Source: Lachnospiraceae bacterium MC2017 (lineage in GTDB: Bacteria > Bacillota > Clostridia > Lachnospirales > Lachnospiraceae). From it: a stretch of DNA of 64,000 nt. How positions within the stretch are numbered: the stretch's first letter is position 1; each line of letters begins with the position of its first letter. Shown here in pieces: positions 45,083 through 54,836 of the stretch. Position numbers and translations under genes: made by a program. The notes beneath the pieces were generated by a model that ran no database searches, was not told the origin of the DNA, and was given only the letters and a program-made list of their open reading frames with translations. Location: positions 1-64,000 of the forward strand of contig JNJK01000013.1 in NCBI GenBank assembly GCA_000701625.1. Reading direction: 5' to 3'.

Positions 45083-45852
45083 AAAGCCCTCCCTATTATC
45101 CATATCGCAGCTACAAATCCAAGTACCAGCGCAAAGGTCAGGAGTATAGCTTCTATGAGTCTCATTGCTCCGGAAATAGTATCGCCGAGCAAAACATCCC
45201 TTAGAGAATTAGTAAACATTATACCGGGAATCAGGAGCATGATATCACCTATCATAATGTGCTCCATACTCAGTCCCGGAAAGATCTTGGCCGCTACACA
45301 AATGAGCAGTCCCGAAAACAGCGATGCTGAAAACTGATAGACCACGTTATTCATGCAGAAGGGCATAAGGTATATTGCAAGGATCCATATAAATACACCG
45401 ACAACTCCCGCCGCTGCAGCGTCATAGAGAGAACCGCCAAAAAACACCGTAAAAAAAGCCGACGCAAGCACATATCCTGCGAGCAGTTCTCTTTTTCTAC
45501 AGCTCCCGGATGCTATCTCTTTTATTCTTTCCTCAAGTTTTTCCGGCGGAAGCGGTGAAGAACTGATCTCACGACTTAATTCATTTAATTTTTCAAGCCT
45601 CGTAAAATCCGTACCATTCGCGTTTCTGATCCTGCGTGTATGGGTCATCAGCTGGCCGTCAGGCATTTCCATAGTGATCACTATGCTTGATGTGATCACA
45701 AAAACATTCATATTTGAAGCTCCATAAGCATACCCTACACGGTTAAGCGTATCTTCAACTCTAAAGATCTCTGCACCGCAGCTAACAAGCGCTTCGCCCA
45801 TGCATAAAAGAGCATGGACCAGTTTAGTCATTTTTTTACGTTCATTTTCCAT
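45079..45852 (-). CDS. Threonine/serine exporter family protein, large subunit (ThrE N-terminal half, YjjP-like)
   Basis: A 257-residue protein. The cytoplasmic N-terminal part (about 1-115) has LLCMGEALVSCGAEIFRVEDTLNRVGYAYG, typical of the DUF1212/ThrE domain; about five membrane helices follow. With the small subunit it rebuilds the two halves of the single-chain ThrE exporter. The substrate may be Thr, Ser or a dicarboxylate, as in related split systems. Confidence 0.87.
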   Translation of the reverse strand: MENERKKMTKLVHALLCMGEALVSCGAEIFRVEDTLNRVGYAYGASNMNVFVITSSIVITMEMPDGQLMTHTRRIRNANGTDFTRLEKLNELSREISSSPLPPEKLEERIKEIASGSCRKRELLAGYVLASAFFTVFFGGSLYDAAAAGVVGVFIWILAIYLMPFCMNNVVYQFSASLFSGLLICVAAKIFPGLSMEHIMIGDIMLLIPGIMFTNSLRDVLLGDTISGAMRLIEAILLTFALVLGFVAAIWIIGRAL

Positions 45853-45917
45853 AGTTTCAGTTTAACATAAATACAATGACTTATAGGGATTCCAACGGAA
45901 TTTCCATAAGTCAAAAG

Positions 45918-45939
45918 AGCAGGACCTTTCGGTCCCGCC
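45918..45939 (-). terminator. Terminator of the zinc-ribbon protein gene
   Basis: GGACC / GGTCC tetraloop hairpin extended by flanking GC pairs, followed on the minus strand by TCTTTT. It lies 30 nt past the stop. Confidence 0.6.
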
Positions 45940-45969
45940 CCTAATTAATTTATTACCCTTAATACACGA

Positions 45970-48255
45970 TCAATACAGAATAAATGTTACGTCTGTATCG
46001 ATGTTCTTCAGTTTCTTTGATCCTGTATAAAGCTTAAGATCATTTGTATTGTGCTTTGCACTATGATCTGTCAGAAGTGCGACGTGCTTTGAATCATAGT
46101 ATCTGAAGCTATACACGTCATCTGCGATCACAACAGACTTATTTTTGCTTACCTTGCATAACTTACCGGCAAAATCAGATTCATCATAGTCTTTGAAGTA
46201 ATATACATCTCCGTCATTACCTGCCTCTATGATCCTGTACTGATATACATCGTGGTCGATCGATTCTTTATTCTTGTAAAGATCTCCGGAATTATCCTTT
46301 TTATCTACATCCTTCAGATAATAGATATCTCCGTCAACTACTGACGCAATACTGGAAACAGATGTATCGTACTTATTTATCTTACCGAGATTCTTTGCGT
46401 AATTTACAGTGTAAAGATCTCCCTCAGTAGGTGAATCCTCTTTCGAATCTACCGTAAGCAGGTAAACCTGTCCATTTTTAGTATCCAGAGCACAGTTGTA
46501 AATATCTACATCCGAAAGATCGAGATCAACCTCAGCAGTGTCTTTTTTGCTTGCAACATATATCTTTGATCCCTTAGCAAGCTTTTCCTCAATGTTACTC
46601 ATTGCTGAATAGTAATCTCCCTTTATCAGGTCAGAAAACTTGATCAGCTTCAGGCTGTCATCATCAAGCTTTGCATAGAACTGGCAATCCGCACCAAATG
46701 TGTAAATATCGTCACTTGCTGCTATTACACTTTCTGCGATCTTATCACTTGAATCCTTGTCGGCATTGTAGTAGTAAAGATCCGACATCGGAGTATCGAG
46801 TTCCTCCTTCTTGAGGCTCTCTCTTATGCTGTCGCGGCTCTCCTTCTCACGATACTCATCCAGCTTCTCATAGTACTCATCATCTATATATGTCTGAGTA
46901 GTTGTCCAGCCAAAGAATCCCTGAACTTTCTCTGTCTTCTTATAGTCATCCATATCAGGTTCTTTCATCTTGCTGTCAGCCTCAAGCATGTCATCATCGA
47001 TGAAATCATAGAGAGTTGATGTAGATGAATCGCCGTCCTTGAAATAGTAAATTCCGGTCTTTCCATTGATATCAACGACATTTACATTACGTACAGAAGA
47101 AGACACCTTTGCATTATTATTCTTTGTAACAGTATGAAGGATTTCTGTATCTGAAGAGTCATCCCTCTCTCCGTATACGATCCTGTCAAAGTTATCAGAA
47201 TAAGCATAGATAGAATAAACATCCCCTGCTACCTTATCCTTCTCAAGGCTCTTAAGCGGTGTGATGTAGAGATCGTTCTCATCATTTCTCCAGAGAACCT
47301 TTGTCTCATCAGCTGAAACATAGAACTCAAAGATACTCTTTGCTATCTTCTCTTTATTTCCTTTAATATCTGTAATATAAAGATCTGTACCCTTTTCGTA
47401 AACAACCTTATTATTTTTGAGAACCTCGAACCTCTTTACATCACTGTCAAGCTTTTCGCCATCACCCTTCTTATTGGATGCCTTACGATAGTGAAGCTCA
47501 AAGTCTCCATAATTCTCAATGTCTTCCGGATAGAAGATGTACTTTCCGTCATCCGAGAACTGTACACCAATATAAGTTGTATCAGTATCTTCGCCGTAAT
47601 GATCACTGATAGTATAAGGTTTGATCTTAGAGAAACCTGTTCCAAGGATATCGTTGTCCTTCACATATACAATACCGTTGCTTGCTTTGGACTTACCATT
47701 AAAAAGGGCACCTACTGCAAATATACCCAGAACAACGAGAACAATTACTGCCAGAACCGGTATCAGGATCTTTAGGACTGTTCCTGAAGATACCTTCTTT
47801 TCCATTTCCTTCTGATTCTTTGTGCTTTCATCTGAATCAAAAAGGCTATTTCCGCAAGAAACACAGAACTGATTTCCTTCTTCATTCTGAGCACCGCAGC
47901 GTGTGCAAAAGATAAATCCCTGTGTCCCTGCTGCAGTCTGATTATCATCCTGTGAGAACTGCTCAGTTCCTTCTGATGATGACAGATCCTGCGTCGTATC
48001 AGTTTCATCTTCTGCATTCTCTTCCTCTGTCGGAAGTGTATACTCAGTGTAGCCCTGCTCAGGCTGTGTATTTTCTTCTACAGTATCCTGTGCAGACTGT
48101 ACATTTTCTTCCCCCTGCTGTACCGGTTCCTCTACCGACTCCTGTACCGGTGCCACAGGTGTGTTTGCTTCTTCAAAAAACTCTACTTCTGTATGGCAAA
48201 CCGGACAGACTCTTACGCCGTCCTCAAGCTTAGCCCCACAATGTGTGCAGAACAT
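45970..48255 (-). CDS. Double zinc-ribbon, single-pass membrane protein with extracellular beta-propeller-like repeats
   Basis: A 761-residue protein. Two zinc ribbons, FCTHCGAKLEDGVRVCPVCH (2-21) and FCTRCGAQNEEGNQFCVSCG (about 116-135), flank an acidic Glu/Gln-rich linker. One membrane helix follows (about 163-185, VLKILIPVLAVIVLVVLGIF). The outer part repeats short strands such as DIYYLKDVDKKDNSGDLYK, DVYYFKDYDES and QVYLLTVDS, like DUF5050-type propellers. It may sense an external condition and pass it to the cytoplasmic zinc ribbons. No partner gene suggests a pathway. Function unknown. Confidence 0.75.
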   Translation of the reverse strand: MFCTHCGAKLEDGVRVCPVCHTEVEFFEEANTPVAPVQESVEEPVQQGEENVQSAQDTVEENTQPEQGYTEYTLPTEEENAEDETDTTQDLSSSEGTEQFSQDDNQTAAGTQGFIFCTRCGAQNEEGNQFCVSCGNSLFDSDESTKNQKEMEKKVSSGTVLKILIPVLAVIVLVVLGIFAVGALFNGKSKASNGIVYVKDNDILGTGFSKIKPYTISDHYGEDTDTTYIGVQFSDDGKYIFYPEDIENYGDFELHYRKASNKKGDGEKLDSDVKRFEVLKNNKVVYEKGTDLYITDIKGNKEKIAKSIFEFYVSADETKVLWRNDENDLYITPLKSLEKDKVAGDVYSIYAYSDNFDRIVYGERDDSSDTEILHTVTKNNNAKVSSSVRNVNVVDINGKTGIYYFKDGDSSTSTLYDFIDDDMLEADSKMKEPDMDDYKKTEKVQGFFGWTTTQTYIDDEYYEKLDEYREKESRDSIRESLKKEELDTPMSDLYYYNADKDSSDKIAESVIAASDDIYTFGADCQFYAKLDDDSLKLIKFSDLIKGDYYSAMSNIEEKLAKGSKIYVASKKDTAEVDLDLSDVDIYNCALDTKNGQVYLLTVDSKEDSPTEGDLYTVNYAKNLGKINKYDTSVSSIASVVDGDIYYLKDVDKKDNSGDLYKNKESIDHDVYQYRIIEAGNDGDVYYFKDYDESDFAGKLCKVSKNKSVVIADDVYSFRYYDSKHVALLTDHSAKHNTNDLKLYTGSKKLKNIDTDVTFILY

Positions 48256-48457
48256 ATTTTTTCCTCCCTAATATTCTCCTCTAAATGCTGTCGGATTCTC
48301 CGCGCAAGCGCAGGAGCCGCAGGCTCTTCCTATTCGCGCTCGTCGCATCCAAATGCACATAGTGCATTGATGATTATATCATAGCAAAGCTTGTTAATAA
48401 TACGTTTTCAATTTATAAGATTTTCTTAATTTCTTCCTTTTCCCCTTGTTAAAAATA

Positions 48458-49339
48458 TTACCACAGCATTTCTATTCCATCAAAAAATGAATTTAACGCA
48501 TGGCTTTTCCACCTTTTTTTGTCATAGATCATCTGCAGATCCATTTGCAGATGATAATCTGATATTTTTAATTCCTTAATACGTCCTTTCTCCAAAGCAT
48601 CGCATACAGTAAACCGGGGCAAAAGTGATAATCCTAGTCCCTTGGACGCTGCATCGATTATCACTCCACAGTGCCCTATCTCCATCCTGCATTTGACAGT
48701 TTTTCCACGAGTCTGCATATCCTGTTCAAAGGCTTCCCTGTAATTGCACTTTTCCTCTACCATAAGGAAATCTTCTGTAAGCAGCTCTTCCACTTTTATA
48801 CTTTTCTTTTTAGCCAACGGATGTTCCGGTGAGCAGAAAAAAACTATATCCTCTTCTTTTTCATAAACTGTTTCCCAGTCTTCACGCTTTATCCTGTGAT
48901 CCAGAGTCAGGATCACGTCCAGTTCTCCCTTTTCCAATCGTTCAAGAGCTTCGAAAGTCGTACAGACTTCCAGCTTTACCGTAACTTTTGGGTATTTTAG
49001 CATATAATCTATGAGATAACGGTCATAACCCGAAGCACATACCGATTCCATGATACCTATCCTTAAGAGCCCCTCCGGTTCCTGTTCCCTCAAAAAATAG
49101 TCTGCTGCCTCTTCCTCTACCTGTTTGATCCGATAACTGTATTCCAAAAACTTACGTCCTGCCACAGACAAATTCACTTTTTTTCCGTTTCTGTCAAAAA
49201 GTTTAGTATGCAGCTGTTCCTCCAGCATATGTATCTGTGTTGTAACTGTAGACTGCGAAAAGCCAAGTTCTTCCGCTGCTTCCGAGAAATTCTCCAGTTC
49301 CGCTACCCTGATAAATGTATCGAGATTCTTAAACTCCAT
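48458..49339 (-). CDS. LysR-family transcriptional regulator
   Basis: About 293 residues. N-terminal winged helix MEFKNLDTFIRVAELENFSEAAEELGFSQSTVTTQIHMLEEQL; a substrate-binding LysR domain follows. ATG 49339 has an AGGAGG site; the longer frame runs into a palindromic repeat. It is divergent from the cysteine desulfidase-like gene and may control it. A family A element lies 26 nt upstream of its start. Confidence 0.92.
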   Translation of the reverse strand: MEFKNLDTFIRVAELENFSEAAEELGFSQSTVTTQIHMLEEQLHTKLFDRNGKKVNLSVAGRKFLEYSYRIKQVEEEAADYFLREQEPEGLLRIGIMESVCASGYDRYLIDYMLKYPKVTVKLEVCTTFEALERLEKGELDVILTLDHRIKREDWETVYEKEEDIVFFCSPEHPLAKKKSIKVEELLTEDFLMVEEKCNYREAFEQDMQTRGKTVKCRMEIGHCGVIIDAASKGLGLSLLPRFTVCDALEKGRIKELKISDYHLQMDLQMIYDKKRWKSHALNSFFDGIEMLW

Positions 49340-49365
49340 TTTCGCTCTCCTCCTGGGGCGTTCAA

Positions 49366-49522
49366 TGATAACACGAATTGCTCCGCTGCTTACGCAGCTC
49401 ACGCAATTCTAAAACACTCGCATTCCGCGTTTCACGCTACATGCTCGTGTTTTGCGTGTTCCAAATAAAAAATCCTCTTTGTGCAAGCACAATCGGATTT
49501 TTTACTTTGAACCCTGTTATCA
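49366..49522 (-). repeat. Palindromic leader element, family A, copy 3
   Basis: A 157-bp element closed by TGATAACA / TGTTATCA, compared with ATATGACA/TGTCATAT in copy 1 and TGATGTCA/TGACATCA in copy 2. It carries the same inner terminator-like stem (AAAAAATCC / GGATTTTTT) and the GAATTGC/GCAATTC stem. The inner pair GCTGC/GCAGC replaces the GCTTC/GAAGC of copy 4. Confidence 0.75.
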
Positions 49523-49628
49523 TCATATCAAATTTTTTAATAAGACTTTTCATTTATTTCAATTTTTCAAATATAGAGTTCCGTGATACATTATGAAAAA
49601 ATAAAGCACCAAATCCGGGAGAACGCCT

Positions 49629-50981
49629 ATGAAGATCACATTTGAAACAAAAGAAATCAGTACAGAAAATGCTAATCATGTTTATGGTGATCTCACCGAA
49701 ACTGACTTTGCTGATATCCTGAAAAATGAGCTTGATATGGCTCTCGGCTGCACAGAGCCCATTGCCATCGCATACTGTGCCGCAGAAGCCCGTCGTATCC
49801 TCGGAAAAACTCCGGATCAGTGCGAGATCGAAGTAAGCGGAAATATCATAAAGAATGCAAAGAGCGTAGTCGTGCCCGGAACTGACGGAATGAAGGGCAT
49901 CCCCGCTGCTGCAGCTGCAGGTATCGTAGCCGGTGATGCTTCACTGAGACTTGAAGTGATCGCAGGTATTACGGAACAGGATCGCATAGATGTTAAAAAC
50001 TTTCTTTCTCACACTCCCATAACCGTGTCTGCTTCAAAAAATTCAGAAAAGCTGTATATCCGCATAATCCTTTCTGCCGGAAATGACAGTTCCGAAGTAA
50101 GGATTGCACGGACTCATACAAATATTATTTTTGAAAAGAAAAACGACAACGTACTTCTCGATACAGGATTTGTTCCGGGACACGAAGAATCTTCAGAATC
50201 ATCAAGCAGCATCGCTTCCAAAAAAGCTATGCTCACTGTTTCAAATATTCTTGATTTTGCCCAGAATACCGATCTTTCTCTTGTTCGCGATATACTTATC
50301 CGTCAGATAAAGTGCAACAGCGCCATAGCAAACGAAGGTATTAAAAATAACTGGGGCGCAAATATCGGAAGCACTATGCTGGCAACCGGTGGAAATACTG
50401 TCAGAAACAGAGCTCAGGCATATGCTGCCGCAGGTTCCGATGCTCGTATGAGCGGCTGCGAACTCCCCGTAGTCATTAATTCCGGAAGTGGAAATCAGGG
50501 CATCACAGTGACCATGCCTGTTATCACCTACGCAAAAGAGCTGGGTGTTTCCGAAGATACCATGCTCCGCGCACTGCTCATTTCAAACCTTATTTCCGTA
50601 CATATTAAATACGGGATCGGAGCACTTTCCGCTTTCTGCGGTGCAGTAAGTGCCGGATGTGCGGCAGGATGCGGTATCGCTTTTCTGTACGGAGCTGACT
50701 ACAAGACTATCTCACAGACACTTTCAAATTCTCTCGCCATTGCATCCGGGATCATTTGTGATGGAGCAAAGCCATCCTGCGCAGCCAAGATCGCACTTTC
50801 CGTAAATGCGGGCATCATGGGTTTTGAAATGTGCCAGTACGGTCAGAAGTTCCATGGCGGCGACGGTATCCTTGATTCCGATATTGAAAATACTATCGAC
50901 AACGTTTCTGATATCGGTTCAGAGGGTATGCGTGCTACTGATCAGGAAATCCTGAAGATCATGACACACACCGACAGATAA
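49629..50981 (+). CDS. cyuA: L-cysteine desulfidase/L-serine dehydratase alpha-like protein (UPF0597, CyuA-like)
   Basis: A 450-residue cytoplasmic protein. MALGCTEPIAIAYCAAEARR, GCELPVVINSGSGNQGI and AVSAGCAAGCGIAFLYG are the conserved blocks with the cysteines that bind an iron-sulfur cluster. The family degrades L-cysteine to pyruvate, ammonia and sulfide. It is divergent from a LysR gene, its likely regulator. A GGGAG site precedes the ATG, and a strong terminator follows. Confidence 0.82.
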   Translation: MKITFETKEISTENANHVYGDLTETDFADILKNELDMALGCTEPIAIAYCAAEARRILGKTPDQCEIEVSGNIIKNAKSVVVPGTDGMKGIPAAAAAGIVAGDASLRLEVIAGITEQDRIDVKNFLSHTPITVSASKNSEKLYIRIILSAGNDSSEVRIARTHTNIIFEKKNDNVLLDTGFVPGHEESSESSSSIASKKAMLTVSNILDFAQNTDLSLVRDILIRQIKCNSAIANEGIKNNWGANIGSTMLATGGNTVRNRAQAYAAAGSDARMSGCELPVVINSGSGNQGITVTMPVITYAKELGVSEDTMLRALLISNLISVHIKYGIGALSAFCGAVSAGCAAGCGIAFLYGADYKTISQTLSNSLAIASGIICDGAKPSCAAKIALSVNAGIMGFEMCQYGQKFHGGDGILDSDIENTIDNVSDIGSEGMRATDQEILKIMTHTDR

Positions 50982-50997
50982 AATCCGCATACAGCGA

Positions 50998-51031
50998 TGC
51001 CCGACAAGCTCTTAACTTGTCGGGCATTTTT
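50998..51031. terminator. Bidirectional terminator between convergent genes
   Basis: TGCCCGACAAG / CTTGTCGGGCA, perfect 11-bp stem, followed by TTTTTT on the plus strand. It ends the desulfidase-like gene at the start of the converging GDPD gene's 3' end. Confidence 0.88.
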
Positions 51032-52908
51032 TAATATCCTTCTACCAAACGATCTGCCAGTATATTCATAAATTTCCGGATTCCTCCGGTATAATCTGCT
51101 TTATCCAATGCATTCCACATCATTTGCGGATCATCTGTAAGTATCCCATCTACGTTGCTGTCCACCAGATTCTGAACCGTTTCTTCAGAATTTACCGTCC
51201 ATGCAAAGCACTTCTTTCCGGCTTTATGGATGTCTGCTACGAGTTCCGGCGTAACATTGCTTTCTTCTATAGTAAAGTAATCAGACCAGGTAATATCCTC
51301 TATATGATCCCATGCGATATACATGCTGTACGCGGTGATCATGGTGGGATCCAGTTCTTTTATCCGTTTTAGAGGCGCAGCTTTCAGGCTCGTAATGATG
51401 CAGCGATCATGCATGCCGTTATCATTTATGATCTGCAGCACTTTTTCTTCTAATTCATGATCGTACTTTGTAGGTTTGATCTCGACTTGCAGCCTTATAT
51501 TGCTGTCCTTAAATGTCTTCAGTACTTCATCAAATGTCGAAAACTTAAGCCCTGCATATTCATCCGAAAACCAGGAACCACAGTCAAGTTTCTCCAGTTC
51601 TTCATAAGTAAGTTCATGCACATAGACCTTTTTTCCGGTGACTCGCTTTAGATTGTCATCATGACTTACGATCATCACACCGTCTTTTGTCTCATGGACG
51701 TCAAATTCCACCCATTCCGGTTCTTCCGCAAGAGCAAGCTCAAATGCCGGCATGGTGTTTTCCGGTGCTACTACAGAATCTCCTCTATGCGCTACGATTC
51801 CCGGCTCATGTGGCTTTGCTGTCATGGAGCCAAGGTACGGACGCACTTCCATCAGACCGTATATTCCGGCACTAAGGATAATGACAGCTGCAATGAGTTT
51901 CTGCCTGACTGAAGGTGTTGACTCATTAAAAACCTTCGGTCTTTCTGTTTTTATACGCGCTTCTTTCATGTAGACGTAATAAAGTGTCGTGAGCGCAGCG
52001 ATATTTGTCATGGGATATGCAACTGCAGCAAAGAACCTTTTCACCAGATATATCGTATTTGCAAGCCTGTATGCTTCGGACAATGATCCGTTGCTTCCAA
52101 GTACCAGCCTTATCAGATCCTGAAAGTTAGCGGATACTACCGATGATATGGACACGATCACTATATGAACTACCACATATAAAATACCCAGGATCGAGAC
52201 TGTTTTTATAAAGTTTCCACGTATCAATTTGAGGCTCTTTTTACAGGCAGAGATAAAGTCTATATCTTCCAATACAAAGCAGTTCAGAGCAAAGATACAT
52301 TTGAATTCCACTACCACAAAAAAGATATATATTGCCGTATAGATCAGATTGTATATTTCGTTATCACTTATATATTGCTCTACAAATCCGGGTATTTCCA
52401 AAAGTGATGACGCATTCGAAAGCGACAGCACCTTTGTGAAAGGCAACAGCAATACTACATAAAATATGATCAGCCAGTTTCTCGGATATGCACTCTTTTT
52501 ACAGGCGTAGAGCGATGCTGCCATCATTCCTGTTATCGTTGGTTTTGCACCCATACGAGCCATGCTGAAACCATATATGAGAGCTTCGATCTCCATTATG
52601 GATATGAAGGAGATTATTATCCCAAATACCGGCAGGAGAAGTATTGCTCTAAAGGACGTGATCGCTGATATGAGGTTTTCCGGTCCTATATATGTTGTGC
52701 CGATTATTTTTTCAAGGCACCACTTCATGGTATCTCCAACGAGATTTCTGACCAGTGCCCCTATAAACGTATATAAAAGGATAAAAGTCAATATCTGTTT
52801 CCAGCTTTTACCGATGAGATTTGCTTCTTCTCTGATAAAATCGCCAAAACTTAACCAGTTCGCTTTTATCCGTTTTTTCAGTGTTTGTGTGATCCCCAAT
52901 TTACTCAC
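51031..52908 (-). CDS. Membrane-anchored glycerophosphodiester phosphodiesterase
   Basis: About 625 residues. The N-terminal 340 carry about eight membrane helices of the GPDPase_memb domain. The C-terminal 250 form a GDPD barrel: VAHRGDSVVAPENTMPAF, WVEFDVHETKDGVMIVSHD, EIKPTK and the closing DGILTDDP. It should hydrolyse glycerophosphodiesters or related lipid or teichoic-acid products at the outer face. The frame extends to 53028 but that part crosses the pgi terminator. A GTG at 52908 or TTG at 52899 is the likely start. Confidence 0.85.
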   Translation of the reverse strand: MSKLGITQTLKKRIKANWLSFGDFIREEANLIGKSWKQILTFILLYTFIGALVRNLVGDTMKWCLEKIIGTTYIGPENLISAITSFRAILLLPVFGIIISFISIMEIEALIYGFSMARMGAKPTITGMMAASLYACKKSAYPRNWLIIFYVVLLLPFTKVLSLSNASSLLEIPGFVEQYISDNEIYNLIYTAIYIFFVVVEFKCIFALNCFVLEDIDFISACKKSLKLIRGNFIKTVSILGILYVVVHIVIVSISSVVSANFQDLIRLVLGSNGSLSEAYRLANTIYLVKRFFAAVAYPMTNIAALTTLYYVYMKEARIKTERPKVFNESTPSVRQKLIAAVIILSAGIYGLMEVRPYLGSMTAKPHEPGIVAHRGDSVVAPENTMPAFELALAEEPEWVEFDVHETKDGVMIVSHDDNLKRVTGKKVYVHELTYEELEKLDCGSWFSDEYAGLKFSTFDEVLKTFKDSNIRLQVEIKPTKYDHELEEKVLQIINDNGMHDRCIITSLKAAPLKRIKELDPTMITAYSMYIAWDHIEDITWSDYFTIEESNVTPELVADIHKAGKKCFAWTVNSEETVQNLVDSNVDGILTDDPQMMWNALDKADYTGGIRKFMNILADRLVEGY

Positions 52909-52994
52909 CCATAGTATATCTATAACCCAATGTTCTACTTGTGTATCATAGCCCCACAACCGTAAAAAAACAACCGTTTGTATAGTATAGAAAA

Positions 52995-53016
52995 GGAGAC
53001 CGCCGAAGCGGTCTCC
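52995..53016 (-). terminator. Terminator of pgi
   Basis: GGAGACCGC / GCGGTCTCC, perfect 9-bp stem with tetraloop and four T on the minus strand, 28 nt past the pgi stop. Confidence 0.85.
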
Positions 53017-53043
53017 ACATAATGTCATTATAGTATTTTGGAA

Positions 53044-54624
53044 TTAGATATTGAGAAGCTTGCTGTACTCTGTGAGCGCACCGTCTGTCTCGTAAGCAAG
53101 AACCTTCTTTGCAAGAACTTTACCGAGCTGAACACCTTCCTGATCGAAGCTGTTTACATTCCATACGAAGCCCTGGAACATTACCTTGTTCTCGAAGTGA
53201 GCAAGGAGTGCACCGAGTGTCTTCGGATTCAGCTGATCACCGATGATGATGCTGGACGGACGTCCGCCCTCGAAGTTCTTATTCTTATTATCGTCAGCCT
53301 TACCACATGCAAATGCTACGATCTGAGCTGCTACATTTGCGCAGAGCTTCTGCTGGCTTGTGCTGCCCTGGATGTCTACATCGTTTGCGATCTGGCTGTT
53401 CTTGAAGCCGATGAACTGCATCGGAACGATGTCTGTTCCCTGGTGAAGGAGCTGATAGAAGGAGTGCTGACCGTTTGTACCGGGCTCACCGAAGATTACC
53501 GGTCCTGTTACATAGTCGATAGGCTCGCCGAAACGGTTTACAGACTTACCGTTTGACTCCATATCAAGCTGCTGCAGGTGTGCCGGGAAGCGGCTAAGTC
53601 CCTGAGAGTACGGAAGGATTGCTGTGCTCGGATAACCAAGTACGTTTCTCTCATATACACCGATAAGTGCATCGAGCATTGCCGGGTTCTTCAGAAGATC
53701 CTTTTCTGTAGCGAGCTTATCCTCTGCTGCTGCTCCGTCAAGGAACTCAGCGAATACATCAGGACCAAATGCGAGGGACAGAACTGCTCCACCTACGCCT
53801 GATGTTGAGGAGTAACGTCCACCGATATAATCATCCATGTAGAATGCTTCGATGAAGTCATCGCTGTGTGCAAGCGGTGATGTCTCGGATGTTACAGCGA
53901 TCATATGCTTAGCCGGCTCAAGACCTGCCTTCTTCAGTGCATCCATTACGAAGGACTGATTTGTAAGTGTCTCAAGTGTTGTACCGGACTTTGATACTAG
54001 GATAAAGATGGAGTGTGCTACATCGATGGAGTTAAGTACTGCTGATGCATCATCAGGATCTACGTTACTGATGAACTTTGCTTCCATCTTGAACTTGTTG
54101 TTCTTCTTTGCCCAGTTCTCAAGAGCGAGGTACATAGCGCGCGGGCCAAGGTCACTTCCGCCGATACCGATCTGTACTACTGTTGTGAACTTCTCGCCTG
54201 CTGCATTTGCGATCACACCGGAGTGTACCTTTTCTGCAAACTCAGCGATTCTCTTCTGCTCTTTCTCGTAGAACTCTCTCTTGTCTACGCCGTCAGCTTC
54301 TACTTTGTTACCAAGCTGTCCACGTGTGAGCTGGTGAAGAACCATTCTTTTTTCACCTGTATTGATAACTGCTCCGTTGTAGAGCTCTTCGTACTTTTCT
54401 GTGAGCTGTGCCTCATCGGCAAGCTTTGCAAGTGCTGCGAGTACGTCATCGTCTACTTCTTTTGCAGCATAGTTATATGCCATTCCCTCAGCCATCGGTA
54501 CGGAGTACTTCTTTACACGCTCTGCTCCGCTTTCGCCGCTCATAGCCTTTACGAGGTCTACACGGGCTACTTTGCCGAGTTCTTCAAAAGACTTCAGTGT
54601 ATCAAGATTTTTCCAATTAATCAT
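53044..54624 (-). CDS. pgi: Glucose-6-phosphate isomerase
   Basis: A 526-residue enzyme that interconverts glucose-6-phosphate and fructose-6-phosphate. Family signatures are clear: VVQIGIGGSDLGPRAMYLAL, FILVSKSGTTLETLTN, GGRYSSTSGVGGAVLSLAFG and GQHSFYQLLHQGTD. It lies alone between two terminators or gaps. The start MINWKNLDTLKSF has an AAGGAGG site. Confidence 0.97.
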   Translation of the reverse strand: MINWKNLDTLKSFEELGKVARVDLVKAMSGESGAERVKKYSVPMAEGMAYNYAAKEVDDDVLAALAKLADEAQLTEKYEELYNGAVINTGEKRMVLHQLTRGQLGNKVEADGVDKREFYEKEQKRIAEFAEKVHSGVIANAAGEKFTTVVQIGIGGSDLGPRAMYLALENWAKKNNKFKMEAKFISNVDPDDASAVLNSIDVAHSIFILVSKSGTTLETLTNQSFVMDALKKAGLEPAKHMIAVTSETSPLAHSDDFIEAFYMDDYIGGRYSSTSGVGGAVLSLAFGPDVFAEFLDGAAAEDKLATEKDLLKNPAMLDALIGVYERNVLGYPSTAILPYSQGLSRFPAHLQQLDMESNGKSVNRFGEPIDYVTGPVIFGEPGTNGQHSFYQLLHQGTDIVPMQFIGFKNSQIANDVDIQGSTSQQKLCANVAAQIVAFACGKADDNKNKNFEGGRPSSIIIGDQLNPKTLGALLAHFENKVMFQGFVWNVNSFDQEGVQLGKVLAKKVLAYETDGALTEYSKLLNI

Positions 54625-54836
54625 TTAAATAATCCTCCTTCTCTGATGCCGCCAGGAATCCTTGATCGGTTTCCTATTTAATATATGTAGGCATGCACGA
54701 AAAAATGTCGGTATATATTATGACCGTTTCGCTTGTAATTAGCAAGAACATTGTGATTTTTTCTTAACAATGTTTCTGACATGCCTTTTATATGTATCGG
54801 CATCCAGCGAAGGATTTTTTACTTTTTACACCAGCA

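Noticed and set aside
52909-53028. Longer start for the GDPD gene
   Set aside because: The upstream codons cross the pgi terminator hairpin, so a start near 52908 is more likely.
53038-53556. 172-codon plus-strand frame antisense to pgi
   Set aside because: It is a shadow of the highly biased pgi coding frame, with Leu/Cys-rich non-protein-like content.
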